Origin: an uncultured Eubacteriales bacterium
GTDB taxonomy: Bacteria > Bacillota > Clostridia > Christensenellales > Aristaeellaceae
Assembly: GCA_902790015.1 (NCBI GenBank)
Contig: CADAQF010000003.1
Span: 124,001-188,000, forward strand
Direction of reading: 5' to 3'
Length of the DNA stretch: 64,000 bases
Shown here piece by piece: positions 26,465 to 34,508 of the stretch. Within the stretch, counting starts at the first letter, position 1. Each line of letters opens with the position of its first letter. Below the pieces are notes generated by a model. The model saw only the letters and a program-made list of their open reading frames with translations. It searched no databases and was not told the origin of the DNA. The translations under genes and the position numbers were made by a program.

Positions 26465-27835
26465 ATGATTGAGCAGCTCAGAAAAATCCTCGGCGATCCC
26501 GATCGGGTGATCGCCGGGGAGGATATCGAAGCCAAATACCTGACCGATACTTTGGGGCGGCTCAAGGCCAGCGCGGACGCGCTGGTCTTTGCGCTGAACA
26601 CAGGCGAGGTGTCCCGCGTGATGCGCTACGCGTGGGAAAACGGTATTCCTGTCACCCCGCGCGGAGCCGGCACCAACCTGGTGGGCTCCACGGTGCCGCT
26701 CAGAGGCGGCATCATACTGGACCTGAGCCGCATGAACCATATCCTTGAGGTGGATGAAGAGACCTTCACCGCCGTGGTAGAGCCGGGCGTGGTGCTGCAG
26801 GATTTTCAGGCGCACGTGGAGGCCATGGGTCTTATGTACCCGCCGGACCCCGGGGAAAAGACAGCGACCATCGGCGGCAACATAGCCACCAACGCCGGCG
26901 GCATGCGCGCGGTCAAATACGGCGTGACGCGGGACTTCGTGCGGGGCCTGGAGGCCGTGCTGGCGGACGGCAGCGTGATCACCAGCGGCTCCAAAAACGT
27001 CAAGGACGCCAGCGGCCTGCAGCTCAGGCAATTGTTCATAGGCTCCGAGGGCACGCTGGGCGTGATCACCAAGTGCATCCTGCGCCTGGTGCCCAAGCCT
27101 GAAACCACCCTGTCCGTCCTGGTGCCGTTTGACAGTCTTGAGAGCGCCATCCGCTCGGTGCATGCCATTATCAAGGCAAATGCGAACCCCACGGCCATCG
27201 AATTCATAGAGCGCAGCGTGGTGGAGCTGGGGGAAAGGTTCACCGGCGTCACCTTCCCCTGTCCGGACGCCAAAGCCTATATCCTTCTGACCTTTGACGG
27301 CGATCAGCCGCAGGTGCATGCCAACGCCGAAAGGATCAGGGCCGTGGCCGAAAGCTGCGGCGCGGCGGATTATATCCCGTTCACCGATCCCCATGAAGCC
27401 GCAGAGATCTGGAAGGTCAGAGGGTGCCTGGTCAAGGCTGTGGAAGCGGTCAGCGAGCAGGAACCCGTGGACCTGGTGGTGCCCATCAATCAGACTGCCC
27501 GCTATATCGAATATGTGCATCAGGTGGAACAGGAGACCGGCATGCGCATGATCGCCTTCGGCCACGCGGGCGACGGCAACGTGCATCTGTGCATCATACG
27601 GGGAGGGCGCACGGACGGGCAGTGGAAGACGGAGCTGCACGAGGTCATGCAGCGCCTGTACCAAAAAGCCTACGAGCTCGGAGGGCTTACCAGCGGCGAG
27701 CACGGAGTGGGCATCGCCAAGCAGCCCTATTTCTTCGCCAACACCGACGGGCAGCTGCTTTCGGTCATGCGCGCGGTCAAGACCGCGCTGGATCCAAAGC
27801 GCGTGCTGAACGACCATATTTCTTACCTGAAATAA
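26465..27835 (+). CDS. FAD-binding 2-hydroxyacid dehydrogenase (GlcD family)
   Basis: A 456-residue flavoprotein. The FAD-binding PCMH domain covers residues about 35-215, with PVTPRGAGTNLVGSTVPLRGG and TIGGNIATNAGGMRAVKYG. The C-terminal domain ends in SGEHGVGIAKQPYF, a GlcD/D-lactate dehydrogenase signature, and HAGDGNVHLCII is also typical. These enzymes oxidise glycolate, D-lactate or similar D-2-hydroxyacids to 2-oxoacids. It begins 13 bases after metQ in the same operon. A role with methionine hydroxy analogue is possible but inferred only from position. Confidence 0.87.
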   Translation: MIEQLRKILGDPDRVIAGEDIEAKYLTDTLGRLKASADALVFALNTGEVSRVMRYAWENGIPVTPRGAGTNLVGSTVPLRGGIILDLSRMNHILEVDEETFTAVVEPGVVLQDFQAHVEAMGLMYPPDPGEKTATIGGNIATNAGGMRAVKYGVTRDFVRGLEAVLADGSVITSGSKNVKDASGLQLRQLFIGSEGTLGVITKCILRLVPKPETTLSVLVPFDSLESAIRSVHAIIKANANPTAIEFIERSVVELGERFTGVTFPCPDAKAYILLTFDGDQPQVHANAERIRAVAESCGAADYIPFTDPHEAAEIWKVRGCLVKAVEAVSEQEPVDLVVPINQTARYIEYVHQVEQETGMRMIAFGHAGDGNVHLCIIRGGRTDGQWKTELHEVMQRLYQKAYELGGLTSGEHGVGIAKQPYFFANTDGQLLSVMRAVKTALDPKRVLNDHISYLK

Positions 27836-27864
27836 CGCATATACCGGACGGGCGCCCGCTAATC

Positions 27865-27892
27865 AAACGCGCGGCGCCCCTTCCCGCGTTTT
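27865..27892 (+). terminator. Weak terminator candidate after the metNIQ operon
   Basis: A 7-bp stem AAACGCG (27865-27871) and CGCGTTT (27885-27891) with a 13-base loop, ending in TTTT. The loop is large, so support is modest. Confidence 0.4.
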
Positions 27893-27946
27893 ACCGATAA
27901 TGGTCGCTGATAAAATGATGAGATCCTTCAGGAGGACTGGCTTTCT

Positions 27947-28570
27947 ATGCTCGGCAGATACAGGCGGATGTTTCTGGCTCCCAATACAGCTTTGGTTTCG
28001 GCGGCCGTCAGCATGCTGCTCATACCGGTCACGTATTTCTTTGGCGCCAGGTCCGGCGAGATGGACTGGGCGGTCCGCTATGAGCTTTTCTTGCGGCTGG
28101 TGCTGACGGCGACGCTTTTTTATTCGCTTAAAAAGCATAAGCTGTTTTTGATGCAGGCGGCCACGGTGGGGCTGATTTTCTGCATGCTGTGCGGCCAGGC
28201 CCAGTACGCGCTGGGCAACCTGGGCAGCCGGGACTCGGAAACCTATATCACCATGGGCCTTCAGGGCTTCATTTTCCTGGCCGGCGAAATGATGATACTG
28301 TTCATACAGTCCTTTGTGTGCGTCAACCATTTTGTGATCCACGCGGCCCGGCGGCAGGAGGCCATCCGGGTGTCGGTCAATCAGGTGTCCATCCTGTTCA
28401 TACTGGCCTTTCTGGCCGTTCAGCTGATCATAGCGCCCATGCTGCGCTTCGACAGCATGTATATCTTGTATATCTGGACCATGCACCTGGACGAATTCTT
28501 TATTTTCGTCCTGGTCGCCTGCGCGGAGCTGATCCTGATGATCGACCAGAGAGAAGTGGAGAGGGGCTGA
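27947..28570 (+). CDS. Hypothetical six-helix membrane protein
   Basis: A 207-residue protein with about six hydrophobic segments (around residues 13-28, 45-60, 65-85, 98-125, 148-165 and 180-200) and positively charged loops. AGGAGG lies about 12 bases upstream of ATG 27947. I recognise no family. It is followed within 6 bases by the phosphodiester-glycosidase-like gene, with which it is probably co-expressed. That neighbour is also membrane-anchored, so the pair may act together in the envelope. Confidence 0.75.
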   Translation: MLGRYRRMFLAPNTALVSAAVSMLLIPVTYFFGARSGEMDWAVRYELFLRLVLTATLFYSLKKHKLFLMQAATVGLIFCMLCGQAQYALGNLGSRDSETYITMGLQGFIFLAGEMMILFIQSFVCVNHFVIHAARRQEAIRVSVNQVSILFILAFLAVQLIIAPMLRFDSMYILYIWTMHLDEFFIFVLVACAELILMIDQREVERG

Positions 28571-28575
28571 CACGG

Positions 28576-29568
28576 TTGACAAAGCATACCTGGAAAGCGG
28601 TGTGGTTTCTCTTTACTACCCTTTTATCCATCTTCAGCATCGTTACCATCAGGATCTTTGACGGCTTCAACTGGCCCTTTTACGCGGTGACGGCCAACGC
28701 GGTCATTTCCCTGGCGGGGCTTATATTTCAGCTGCATGCGGATGAGGGACTGCGAAAAAAAATGCTGGTCAGGATACTGAGCGCGCTGCTGGCGCTGGCT
28801 TCAGTGTCCGTATTCCTGATGCTGGGTCTGAGCCTGTTCATTCTGACCAGCCAGTATCATAACCCGCAGACGGCCGATTACCGCCTGCAGTCCGCCGAGG
28901 ATGCGGAGAGGCTTCTTGATTCGGACGGCCGGGATGTGATCCTCTGCGAAACGGACGACCTGTATATCTATCTGACCGATTACGACGACATCCGTTTCGT
29001 GGCGGGCGAAAGACCGTCCAGGGATGACCCGGATATCCTGCTGTGCGTGGCGGCAGCCTTTCAGCGGACGTACGAGCTGGGCTTCAGCCATGATAATATC
29101 GTAGGGTGGCACACGTCGGGCGGACTGCTGGAGCGGGGCGAGCCTCAGAGCCGCCTGGGCGCGTTTACATGGGCCGAAAAAAGCGCGCGCATCTGGAACG
29201 TCGACGAAGCCGAGGAGGCTGTCAGAGCCGCGGCGGATAAAAAAGGCGAAGGGTATCAGCAGTTCGTGGTACTCTGCGGCGGCGAGCGGGGCGGCCATAC
29301 CAGCAGGGAATTCAGGTGCTACCGCGTGCTGGCCATCCTGAACGGAAGGGCGTGCATCATCGATTCCCGCACGCAGATGCATTACGACGATTTTATCCTG
29401 GCCCTGGAAAACCTGGGCGTACGGGACGCGCTTTATTGCGACATGGGAAGCGGCTGGAATTATTCCTGGTACAGGAATGAAAACGGGGACGCCGTGGATA
29501 TCATCGGCACGCCGTGGCCGTTTTCCCATAACTGGCTGGTGTTCAGAAAAACGGCAGCGGCGCAGTGA
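28576..29568 (+). CDS. Membrane-anchored phosphodiester glycosidase-like protein
   Basis: About 330 residues from a proposed TTG start at 28576 (GGAGAGGGG upstream; the frame is open further 5' within the previous gene). Residues 1-100 hold three hydrophobic helices. The extracytoplasmic C-terminal domain has VGWHTSGGLLERGEPQSRLGAF, YRVLAILNGRACIIDSR and RDALYCDMGSGWNYSWYR. These resemble phosphodiester N-acetylglucosaminidase (NAGPA/DUF2233)-like proteins that cleave sugars from phosphodiesters. The canonical NGGGSS motif is not seen exactly (DMGSGW instead), so the call is tentative. Confidence 0.6.
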   Translation: MTKHTWKAVWFLFTTLLSIFSIVTIRIFDGFNWPFYAVTANAVISLAGLIFQLHADEGLRKKMLVRILSALLALASVSVFLMLGLSLFILTSQYHNPQTADYRLQSAEDAERLLDSDGRDVILCETDDLYIYLTDYDDIRFVAGERPSRDDPDILLCVAAAFQRTYELGFSHDNIVGWHTSGGLLERGEPQSRLGAFTWAEKSARIWNVDEAEEAVRAAADKKGEGYQQFVVLCGGERGGHTSREFRCYRVLAILNGRACIIDSRTQMHYDDFILALENLGVRDALYCDMGSGWNYSWYRNENGDAVDIIGTPWPFSHNWLVFRKTAAAQ

Positions 29569-29622
29569 ACTGTTATTTGAAACATAATTGTAAATAATTC
29601 GTCATCAATTCGTAAAAAAGAA

Positions 29623-29686
29623 TTGACAAAAAGCCCGAAAAGGCTTTTAATGGGAGCAGGCGGGACAATCGCCGTGCTCCCATTAA
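29623..29686 (+). promoter_or_regulatory. Promoter overlapping a terminator and a 40-bp palindrome
   Basis: TTGACA (29623-29628), a 17-base spacer and TTTAAT (29646-29651) form a good promoter for the L,D-transpeptidase gene. The spacer itself is a hairpin (AAAAGCC/GGCTTTT, 29629-29648) that may end the upstream transcript. A 12-bp perfect inverted repeat TTAATGGGAGCA/TGCTCCCATTAA (29647-29658 and 29675-29686) with an inner GGCG/CGCC helix starts inside the -10 box and covers the expected start site. Confidence 0.55.
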
Positions 29687-29720
29687 TATTTCAATTCATA
29701 AAAAAACGAGGAACAGTTCG

Positions 29721-31415
29721 ATGCGGAAAATCTGTGTGTGGGCTCTGTTGCTGATGCTGCTGGCTTGCCTGGCAGGCGCGGCGCTTTCGGAGGAAGCGGT
29801 GCCGGTGGAATTCGGCACCCTCAAGCCGGGCGATCAGACGGATGATGTTGCGGCGCTGCAGGAAAAGCTGAAAGAGGCAGGGTACCTTTCTGAGGTCACC
29901 GGGACCTACGACGAGGAGACTCAGGCCGCCGTACTGGCCGTTCAGCAGGCCTACGGCCTGGAGGAGACCGGCCTGGCCGACGTGGAGACGCAGGAGGTCA
30001 TTTTTTCGGGCATTCATCTGGTGCTGGAAGAGGGCATGAGCGGCGGGCAGGTGCTCGCGCTGCAGGAACGGTTGAAGGCACTTTCGCTTTATTCCGGCGA
30101 GACGGACGGCGTTTTCGGTTCCACCACCCGTCAGGCGGTGGAGATCTTCCAGCAGCTTTACGGCATCCCCGTATCCGGCAAGGCGGACGCGGAAACGCTG
30201 GACCAGCTGTATTCCGACCTGGAGAACCGGGAGATACTTCCCGCGCCCACGGCCACGCCGGAACCGTCCGTCACTTCCCAGAACGTGCCGTTTAAGAAAA
30301 AGCTGTCCTACGGCTCCACCGGAGCGAACGTGAAAAAGCTGCAGGAGCGTCTGATGGAGCTGGGCTTTTTCACCTATAAGAAGACCACCACCGGCTTTTA
30401 TAAAAACACCCAGCAGGCCGTCAAGGTTTTTCAGCAGTACAATGGTCTCAACGTGACCGGCGTGGTGGACCGTGAAACCTGGGACGCCATTTTTAACGAC
30501 CCGGACGTGGTCACCTCCCGACAGACGCCCCGGCCCAGCCCGACGCCCGCGCCGCAGCAGTATTTCATGGACGTGGATGTGGCCAACCAGGTGGCCAAGG
30601 TCTATACCTATGACGAAAATCATGAATACAACGTGCTGGTGCGGATCATGATCTGCTCCACCGGCAGGGCCAAATACCCAAGCCCCAACGGCACCTTTAC
30701 CCTGACCGGCCGCAAGGCGCGCTGGTGCACCTTCCCCAACTGGGGCGGCGGCACGGCCATGTACTGGACCAAGATCACCGAAGAGATCGCCTTCCATTCC
30801 ATCATGTACGTAAACTATGACCCGGATCGGCCCAACATGAGCACCTTCAACAACCTGGGCAAGCGGGCCTCCCACGGCTGCATCCGCCTGCACACCGCCG
30901 ACGCCAAATGGGTGTACGACAATATCGGCGCGGGCACCAAGGTGTATATCCATAACGATTCCAACACGGACAAGGAGCTGGTGGCCTTCGCCCGCTATCG
31001 CAAGTCCAACGCGGAAAACACGGTCATTTCGCAGGATACCTATGACGCGGAACACGCGCCCAAACTCACCAGGACCATCAAGTCCGGCAATTACGGCGCG
31101 GACGTGTTCTGGGTGCAGATGACTCTGCAAAAGCTCGGCTACCTTAAGGACACCACCGCGACCGGGTATTACGGTTCCCTGTCCGTGGCGGCCGTCAAGA
31201 ACTTCCAGAAGGCCGCCGGCATCCGCTCGGACGGCACCGTGGGCGAAAAGACGATCACGGCGCTTATTGAAACGCTGGACGCTCTTTTGCACCCGCCGGT
31301 GACGCCTACTCCGGCCCCCACGCCTTCGCCCACCCCGGCCCCGACGGCCACGCCCGTTCCTGCGCCCACCCCCACGCCCGTCCATTTCACCGTCGCCAGC
31401 AAAGAGGCGGTCTGA
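29721..31415 (+). CDS. L,D-transpeptidase (YkuD) with peptidoglycan-binding repeats
   Basis: A 564-residue secreted protein. A signal peptide (CVWALLLMLLACLAGAALSE) is followed by three PG_binding_1 repeats (LQEKLKEAGYLSEVTGTYDE, LQERLKALSLYSGETDGVFG, LQERLMELGFFTYKKTTTGF). The YkuD domain spans about residues 278-415 and carries the catalytic SHGCIRL motif with cysteine near residue 384. A fourth binding repeat follows (LQKLGYLKDTTATGYYGSLS), then a Pro/Thr-rich tail. It would make 3-3 crosslinks in peptidoglycan or attach proteins. Its start follows CGAGGAAC. Confidence 0.92.
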   Translation: MRKICVWALLLMLLACLAGAALSEEAVPVEFGTLKPGDQTDDVAALQEKLKEAGYLSEVTGTYDEETQAAVLAVQQAYGLEETGLADVETQEVIFSGIHLVLEEGMSGGQVLALQERLKALSLYSGETDGVFGSTTRQAVEIFQQLYGIPVSGKADAETLDQLYSDLENREILPAPTATPEPSVTSQNVPFKKKLSYGSTGANVKKLQERLMELGFFTYKKTTTGFYKNTQQAVKVFQQYNGLNVTGVVDRETWDAIFNDPDVVTSRQTPRPSPTPAPQQYFMDVDVANQVAKVYTYDENHEYNVLVRIMICSTGRAKYPSPNGTFTLTGRKARWCTFPNWGGGTAMYWTKITEEIAFHSIMYVNYDPDRPNMSTFNNLGKRASHGCIRLHTADAKWVYDNIGAGTKVYIHNDSNTDKELVAFARYRKSNAENTVISQDTYDAEHAPKLTRTIKSGNYGADVFWVQMTLQKLGYLKDTTATGYYGSLSVAAVKNFQKAAGIRSDGTVGEKTITALIETLDALLHPPVTPTPAPTPSPTPAPTATPVPAPTPTPVHFTVASKEAV

Positions 31416-31448
31416 AGGGAACTGTCTGAAAGCCATATATCAAAAAGC

Positions 31449-31472
31449 CCGCGCGCAGGCGCGGGTTTTTTG
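31449..31472. terminator. Bidirectional terminator
   Basis: Perfect 7-bp stem CCCGCGC/GCGCGGG with loop GCAG, followed by TTTTTT on the plus strand and preceded by AAAAA, which serves as the T run for the minus strand. It separates convergent genes. Confidence 0.88.
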
Positions 31473-31490
31473 ATGGGCGATCAAGTATAT

Positions 31491-32675
31491 CTACAGCGCC
31501 GCGAGTTCGCGCAGGGCTAGCCCGGTTTCGCGGTGCAGGTGCTCGTCCTTCAGGTGCACATAGGCTACGGAGGAAAGCACTTGGCTTCCGTCCGGCCAGC
31601 GCACAGAGCCGGTGCCGTCCTTGTTCAGGCCGTAGTCTGTCAGCGTTTTTCCGTCCTGCGGGATCAGCACGGACAGGCGGTTCATCACCCGGCTGCCCAG
31701 GTAAAACTCAAATATGCCTTTTTCCGGGTCGATGGCCAGATGATTCCCGGTGAAGCCGCTTAAGCCTATCGCACTGTCAGACATGAAGGTGGGCGTTTCG
31801 GAGTAATACTGGTCCGGGTGACGGACGTAACACAGGCAGCCCAGATACTGCGTATATCCTCCCCCGGGGAGAGGGCGGCCTACATGGTTTTCCGCCATCA
31901 GCACGAGTGACGCCGGGGATATCACCCTGCAGGAAAGCACCCCCCGGCAGAGCTTCGCCATATCGCGGGCGGTTGAAAAAAGGCCGGCATGGCCGGGACA
32001 GTCGTCTCCCTTAAGGTTAAGCACCCTGGCCTTGGGGTCGTGCGGGGTGCCGGGAAGGATGCCGTCGCGCAGGATATACCGGTCCTTTTCTATCCGGTGT
32101 TCCCGGTCGGTGGAAACGCACAGGCCCCGCAGGGCATCGGGAACACGGCAGAAGGTGTTTTTCATGCCCAGCGGTTCCAGTATTTCCCGGCGCAAAAGCT
32201 CCATGTAGGACAGCCCCGAAGCCCCTTCCAGCACGTACTTGATCACCATGGCATGGATGTCGCTGTAGGCGCGGGGGCCGTTTTCAGAAGGCCTGCAGTT
32301 GTAAAGGACCCGCAGGCCGGAAGAGCGGTCCGGCTGGGCGTCGATCCTCTCGGGCGTCTGCAGGGAACGCTCGAACCAGGCGGTCTGCCGGACGGTCAGA
32401 TCGTCTAAAAATGAAAACATCGGCGCGTAACGGGTGACGGGCGCGTCCAGGTCTACCAGGCGCTTTTCATGAAGGCGCATCAACAGAAGCCCCGTAAAAA
32501 GCTTGGTCAGGCTGGCCAGGTCAAAAATATGCTCCGGGGTGATGGGCGTTTCCTTTTCATCCGCCGTTCCGCCAAGCACGAAACGGGAAAGGCCCGCCGT
32601 TCCGAAGCCGACAGACATACAGCTCAGAACGCGGGTCTCCTGTGTGAAAAAGCGGATGGCGTCTGAAAGCGGCAA
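31491..32675 (-). CDS. Serine hydrolase of the beta-lactamase/penicillin-binding protein-like family
   Basis: A 394-residue class C-type serine hydrolase. The active-site SxxK is SLTK in FDLASLTKLFTGLLL (about residue 52). YSDIHAMVIKYVLEGASG (about residue 140) provides the Tyr motif and CPGHAGLFSTARDMAKL (about residue 230) is a common signature. The start is TTG 32675, with GGAGG 7 bases upstream. No signal peptide is evident. Family members are esterases, D-aminopeptidases or DD-peptidases; true beta-lactamase activity is not implied. It lies 60 bases after tsaD. Confidence 0.85.
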   Translation of the reverse strand: MPLSDAIRFFTQETRVLSCMSVGFGTAGLSRFVLGGTADEKETPITPEHIFDLASLTKLFTGLLLMRLHEKRLVDLDAPVTRYAPMFSFLDDLTVRQTAWFERSLQTPERIDAQPDRSSGLRVLYNCRPSENGPRAYSDIHAMVIKYVLEGASGLSYMELLRREILEPLGMKNTFCRVPDALRGLCVSTDREHRIEKDRYILRDGILPGTPHDPKARVLNLKGDDCPGHAGLFSTARDMAKLCRGVLSCRVISPASLVLMAENHVGRPLPGGGYTQYLGCLCYVRHPDQYYSETPTFMSDSAIGLSGFTGNHLAIDPEKGIFEFYLGSRVMNRLSVLIPQDGKTLTDYGLNKDGTGSVRWPDGSQVLSSVAYVHLKDEHLHRETGLALRELAAL

Positions 32676-32735
32676 GGCGGTTCCTCCATTACAGCATCAT
32701 TCGTGCGGAGATGGGATGCCGGGACAGGGACGGTT

Positions 32736-33797
32736 TCAGCGGAAAAGGGAAAGGGAAGGCCGGGCATTCAGCGAAAGGCTGGCCGTTTCGCCACGCATCA
32801 GGCGAAAATACGCGGCGGAGCCGATCATGGCCCCGTTGTCCCCGCACAGGGGGAGCGCCGGCTTGTACAGCGGTACGCCTCTTTCGTCGCACAGCGCCTG
32901 CATCTGCCGGCGAAGCAGGGAATTGGCGGAAACGCCCCCGGCCAGCGCCAGCTTTTTTGCGCCGGTATCGGAAAGGGCCAGCATGGTCTTTTCGCAGAGC
33001 ATATCCACCACGGCCTGACGGAAGGACGCTGCGAGATCTGCAGGCTTCATCTGTTCGTGAACCTGCTGCTGGTGGTGGACGGCGTTCAGAAAGGCGGTCT
33101 TCAGGCCGGAAAAGCTGAAATCGTATTTTCCGGCGGTATGCGGATGGGGGAGCGGCAGGGCGGCCGGGTCTCCCTCCTCGGCCAGCCTGTCCAGCCGTGG
33201 GCCGCCGGGATACGGCAGGTCCAGCACGCGGGCGGCCTTGTCGAAGGCTTCGCCGGCGGCGTCGTCCTGCGTGCATCCTAAAAGCCGGTACACGCCGTAG
33301 TCCTCCACGGACAGGATGTGGCTGTGCCCGCCGCTGACCACCAGACACAGGAAAGGCGGCTCAAGCTCCGGGCTGGTCAGGTAATTGGCGCAGATGTGGC
33401 CTTCTATATGATGCACGGGGATCAGGGGCTTGCCGGTCACAAAGGCGAGCCCTTTCATATAGCTTACGCCGGCAAGCAGCGCTCCCACGAGCCCCGGGCC
33501 GTATGTGACGGCCAGCGCGTCCACCTCTTCAAGCGCCATGCCGGCTTTTTGAAGCGCGGCGTCAAGCACGGGCGTCACCTTTTCCACGTGGGCGCGGGAG
33601 GCTATCTCGGGTACGACGCCCCCGAAAAGGGCGTGCATGTCGATCTGGGAAAAGACCTCGTTGGACAGTATCACCCGCCCGTCCTCCACCACGGCGGCGG
33701 CGGTCTCGTCGCAGGAGGTCTCCATAGCGAGGATGCGCAGATGGTCTTTTTTACGAAGGGCGGGCAGCGCTGCCCGCACCTGTACCTGATATGTCAT
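32736..33797 (-). CDS. tsaD: tRNA N6-threonylcarbamoyladenosine transferase
   Basis: A 353-residue ASKHA-fold protein making t6A37 in ANN-decoding tRNAs, together with TsaB and TsaE. The metal-binding motif is HHIEGHICANYL near residue 125, and ILAMETSCDETAAAVVEDG marks the N-terminus. VVSGGHSHI and AGGVSANSLLRRQM are further signatures. ATG 33797 overlaps the upstream stop as ATGA; a long frame upstream of it is inside the neighbouring gene. It is part of a prfB-DUF1461-tsaD unit. Confidence 0.96.
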   Translation of the reverse strand: MTYQVQVRAALPALRKKDHLRILAMETSCDETAAAVVEDGRVILSNEVFSQIDMHALFGGVVPEIASRAHVEKVTPVLDAALQKAGMALEEVDALAVTYGPGLVGALLAGVSYMKGLAFVTGKPLIPVHHIEGHICANYLTSPELEPPFLCLVVSGGHSHILSVEDYGVYRLLGCTQDDAAGEAFDKAARVLDLPYPGGPRLDRLAEEGDPAALPLPHPHTAGKYDFSFSGLKTAFLNAVHHQQQVHEQMKPADLAASFRQAVVDMLCEKTMLALSDTGAKKLALAGGVSANSLLRRQMQALCDERGVPLYKPALPLCGDNGAMIGSAAYFRLMRGETASLSLNARPSLSLFR

Positions 33798-34504
33798 TGG
33801 GGCTTGGACTCCTTTTGCGAAAGGCGGCTGAGAAAAATGGCGGCCAGCACCGTTACGACGCCCAGGGCCGCGACCGGCAGCAGCCTTTTGAGAAGCTCGC
33901 CGCCGTACCAGATGAAAAATGTGGTCGGCATCAGGGCGATCAGCAGGTCGGTCTGCGGATTGAGCAGCCACAGGTCGTTTCGGAAAAACAGCCGGTGGAA
34001 GCCAATGAAAAAGCTGTCGAAACCGCTCAGCGCCAGGGCGGTCAGCACGGCGCAGCATACAAGCCATAAGCATGCGCCCGCGGCCGCCCCTTTGAGCAGG
34101 GCGGTACCGTCTCCACCCTTTCGGGCATGGACGAAAAGCGCGAAGGCCCCGAAAAGGGCGAGGGCCCCGGCCGACACGCGGATCAGCCGGAGCAAACGGA
34201 TAAGCCCCCGTACGTCCTGCATATGAAGGTTTTCCTTCTCGCTGAAGGCGTCGCGGGAGCCTGTATCGTCCGTGATCTGCAAGACGTCGGTCTGCCCCTT
34301 GAGATACCGGGTGATCAGTCGGGCATAATCGTCATACTGACCGGCATCAACGCCGAGATGCGCGGTATTGGCACAGGAAACAAAGCCGGAGTACATGAGT
34401 TCTTCGCTTACTACAGCGGAATAGATCACCGAGCAGGTCATGCAGGCGAAAGCGCACAGCCCGCACAGGACGGAAAGCGCGGTCCACCAAGGCTTGTGCT
34501 TCAT
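33794..34504 (-). CDS. DUF1461 / TIGR01906 family integral membrane protein
   Basis: A 236-residue membrane protein with an N-terminal helix, two central helices (residues about 115-160) and a C-terminal helix. The extracellular-looking first loop contains HMQDVRGLI, and the later stretch FHRLFFRNDLWLLNPQTDLLI is the family hallmark. Function of the family is unknown. It begins 4 bases after prfB and overlaps tsaD by 4 bases. Confidence 0.85.
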   Translation of the reverse strand: MKHKPWWTALSVLCGLCAFACMTCSVIYSAVVSEELMYSGFVSCANTAHLGVDAGQYDDYARLITRYLKGQTDVLQITDDTGSRDAFSEKENLHMQDVRGLIRLLRLIRVSAGALALFGAFALFVHARKGGDGTALLKGAAAGACLWLVCCAVLTALALSGFDSFFIGFHRLFFRNDLWLLNPQTDLLIALMPTTFFIWYGGELLKRLLPVAALGVVTVLAAIFLSRLSQKESKPQ

Positions 34505-34508
34505 GGCC

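Noticed and set aside
29691..31436. A 581-codon frame opposite the L,D-transpeptidase
   Set aside because: Composition is low-complexity Gly/Arg/Val, and the plus strand has YkuD and repeat domains. Antisense artefact.
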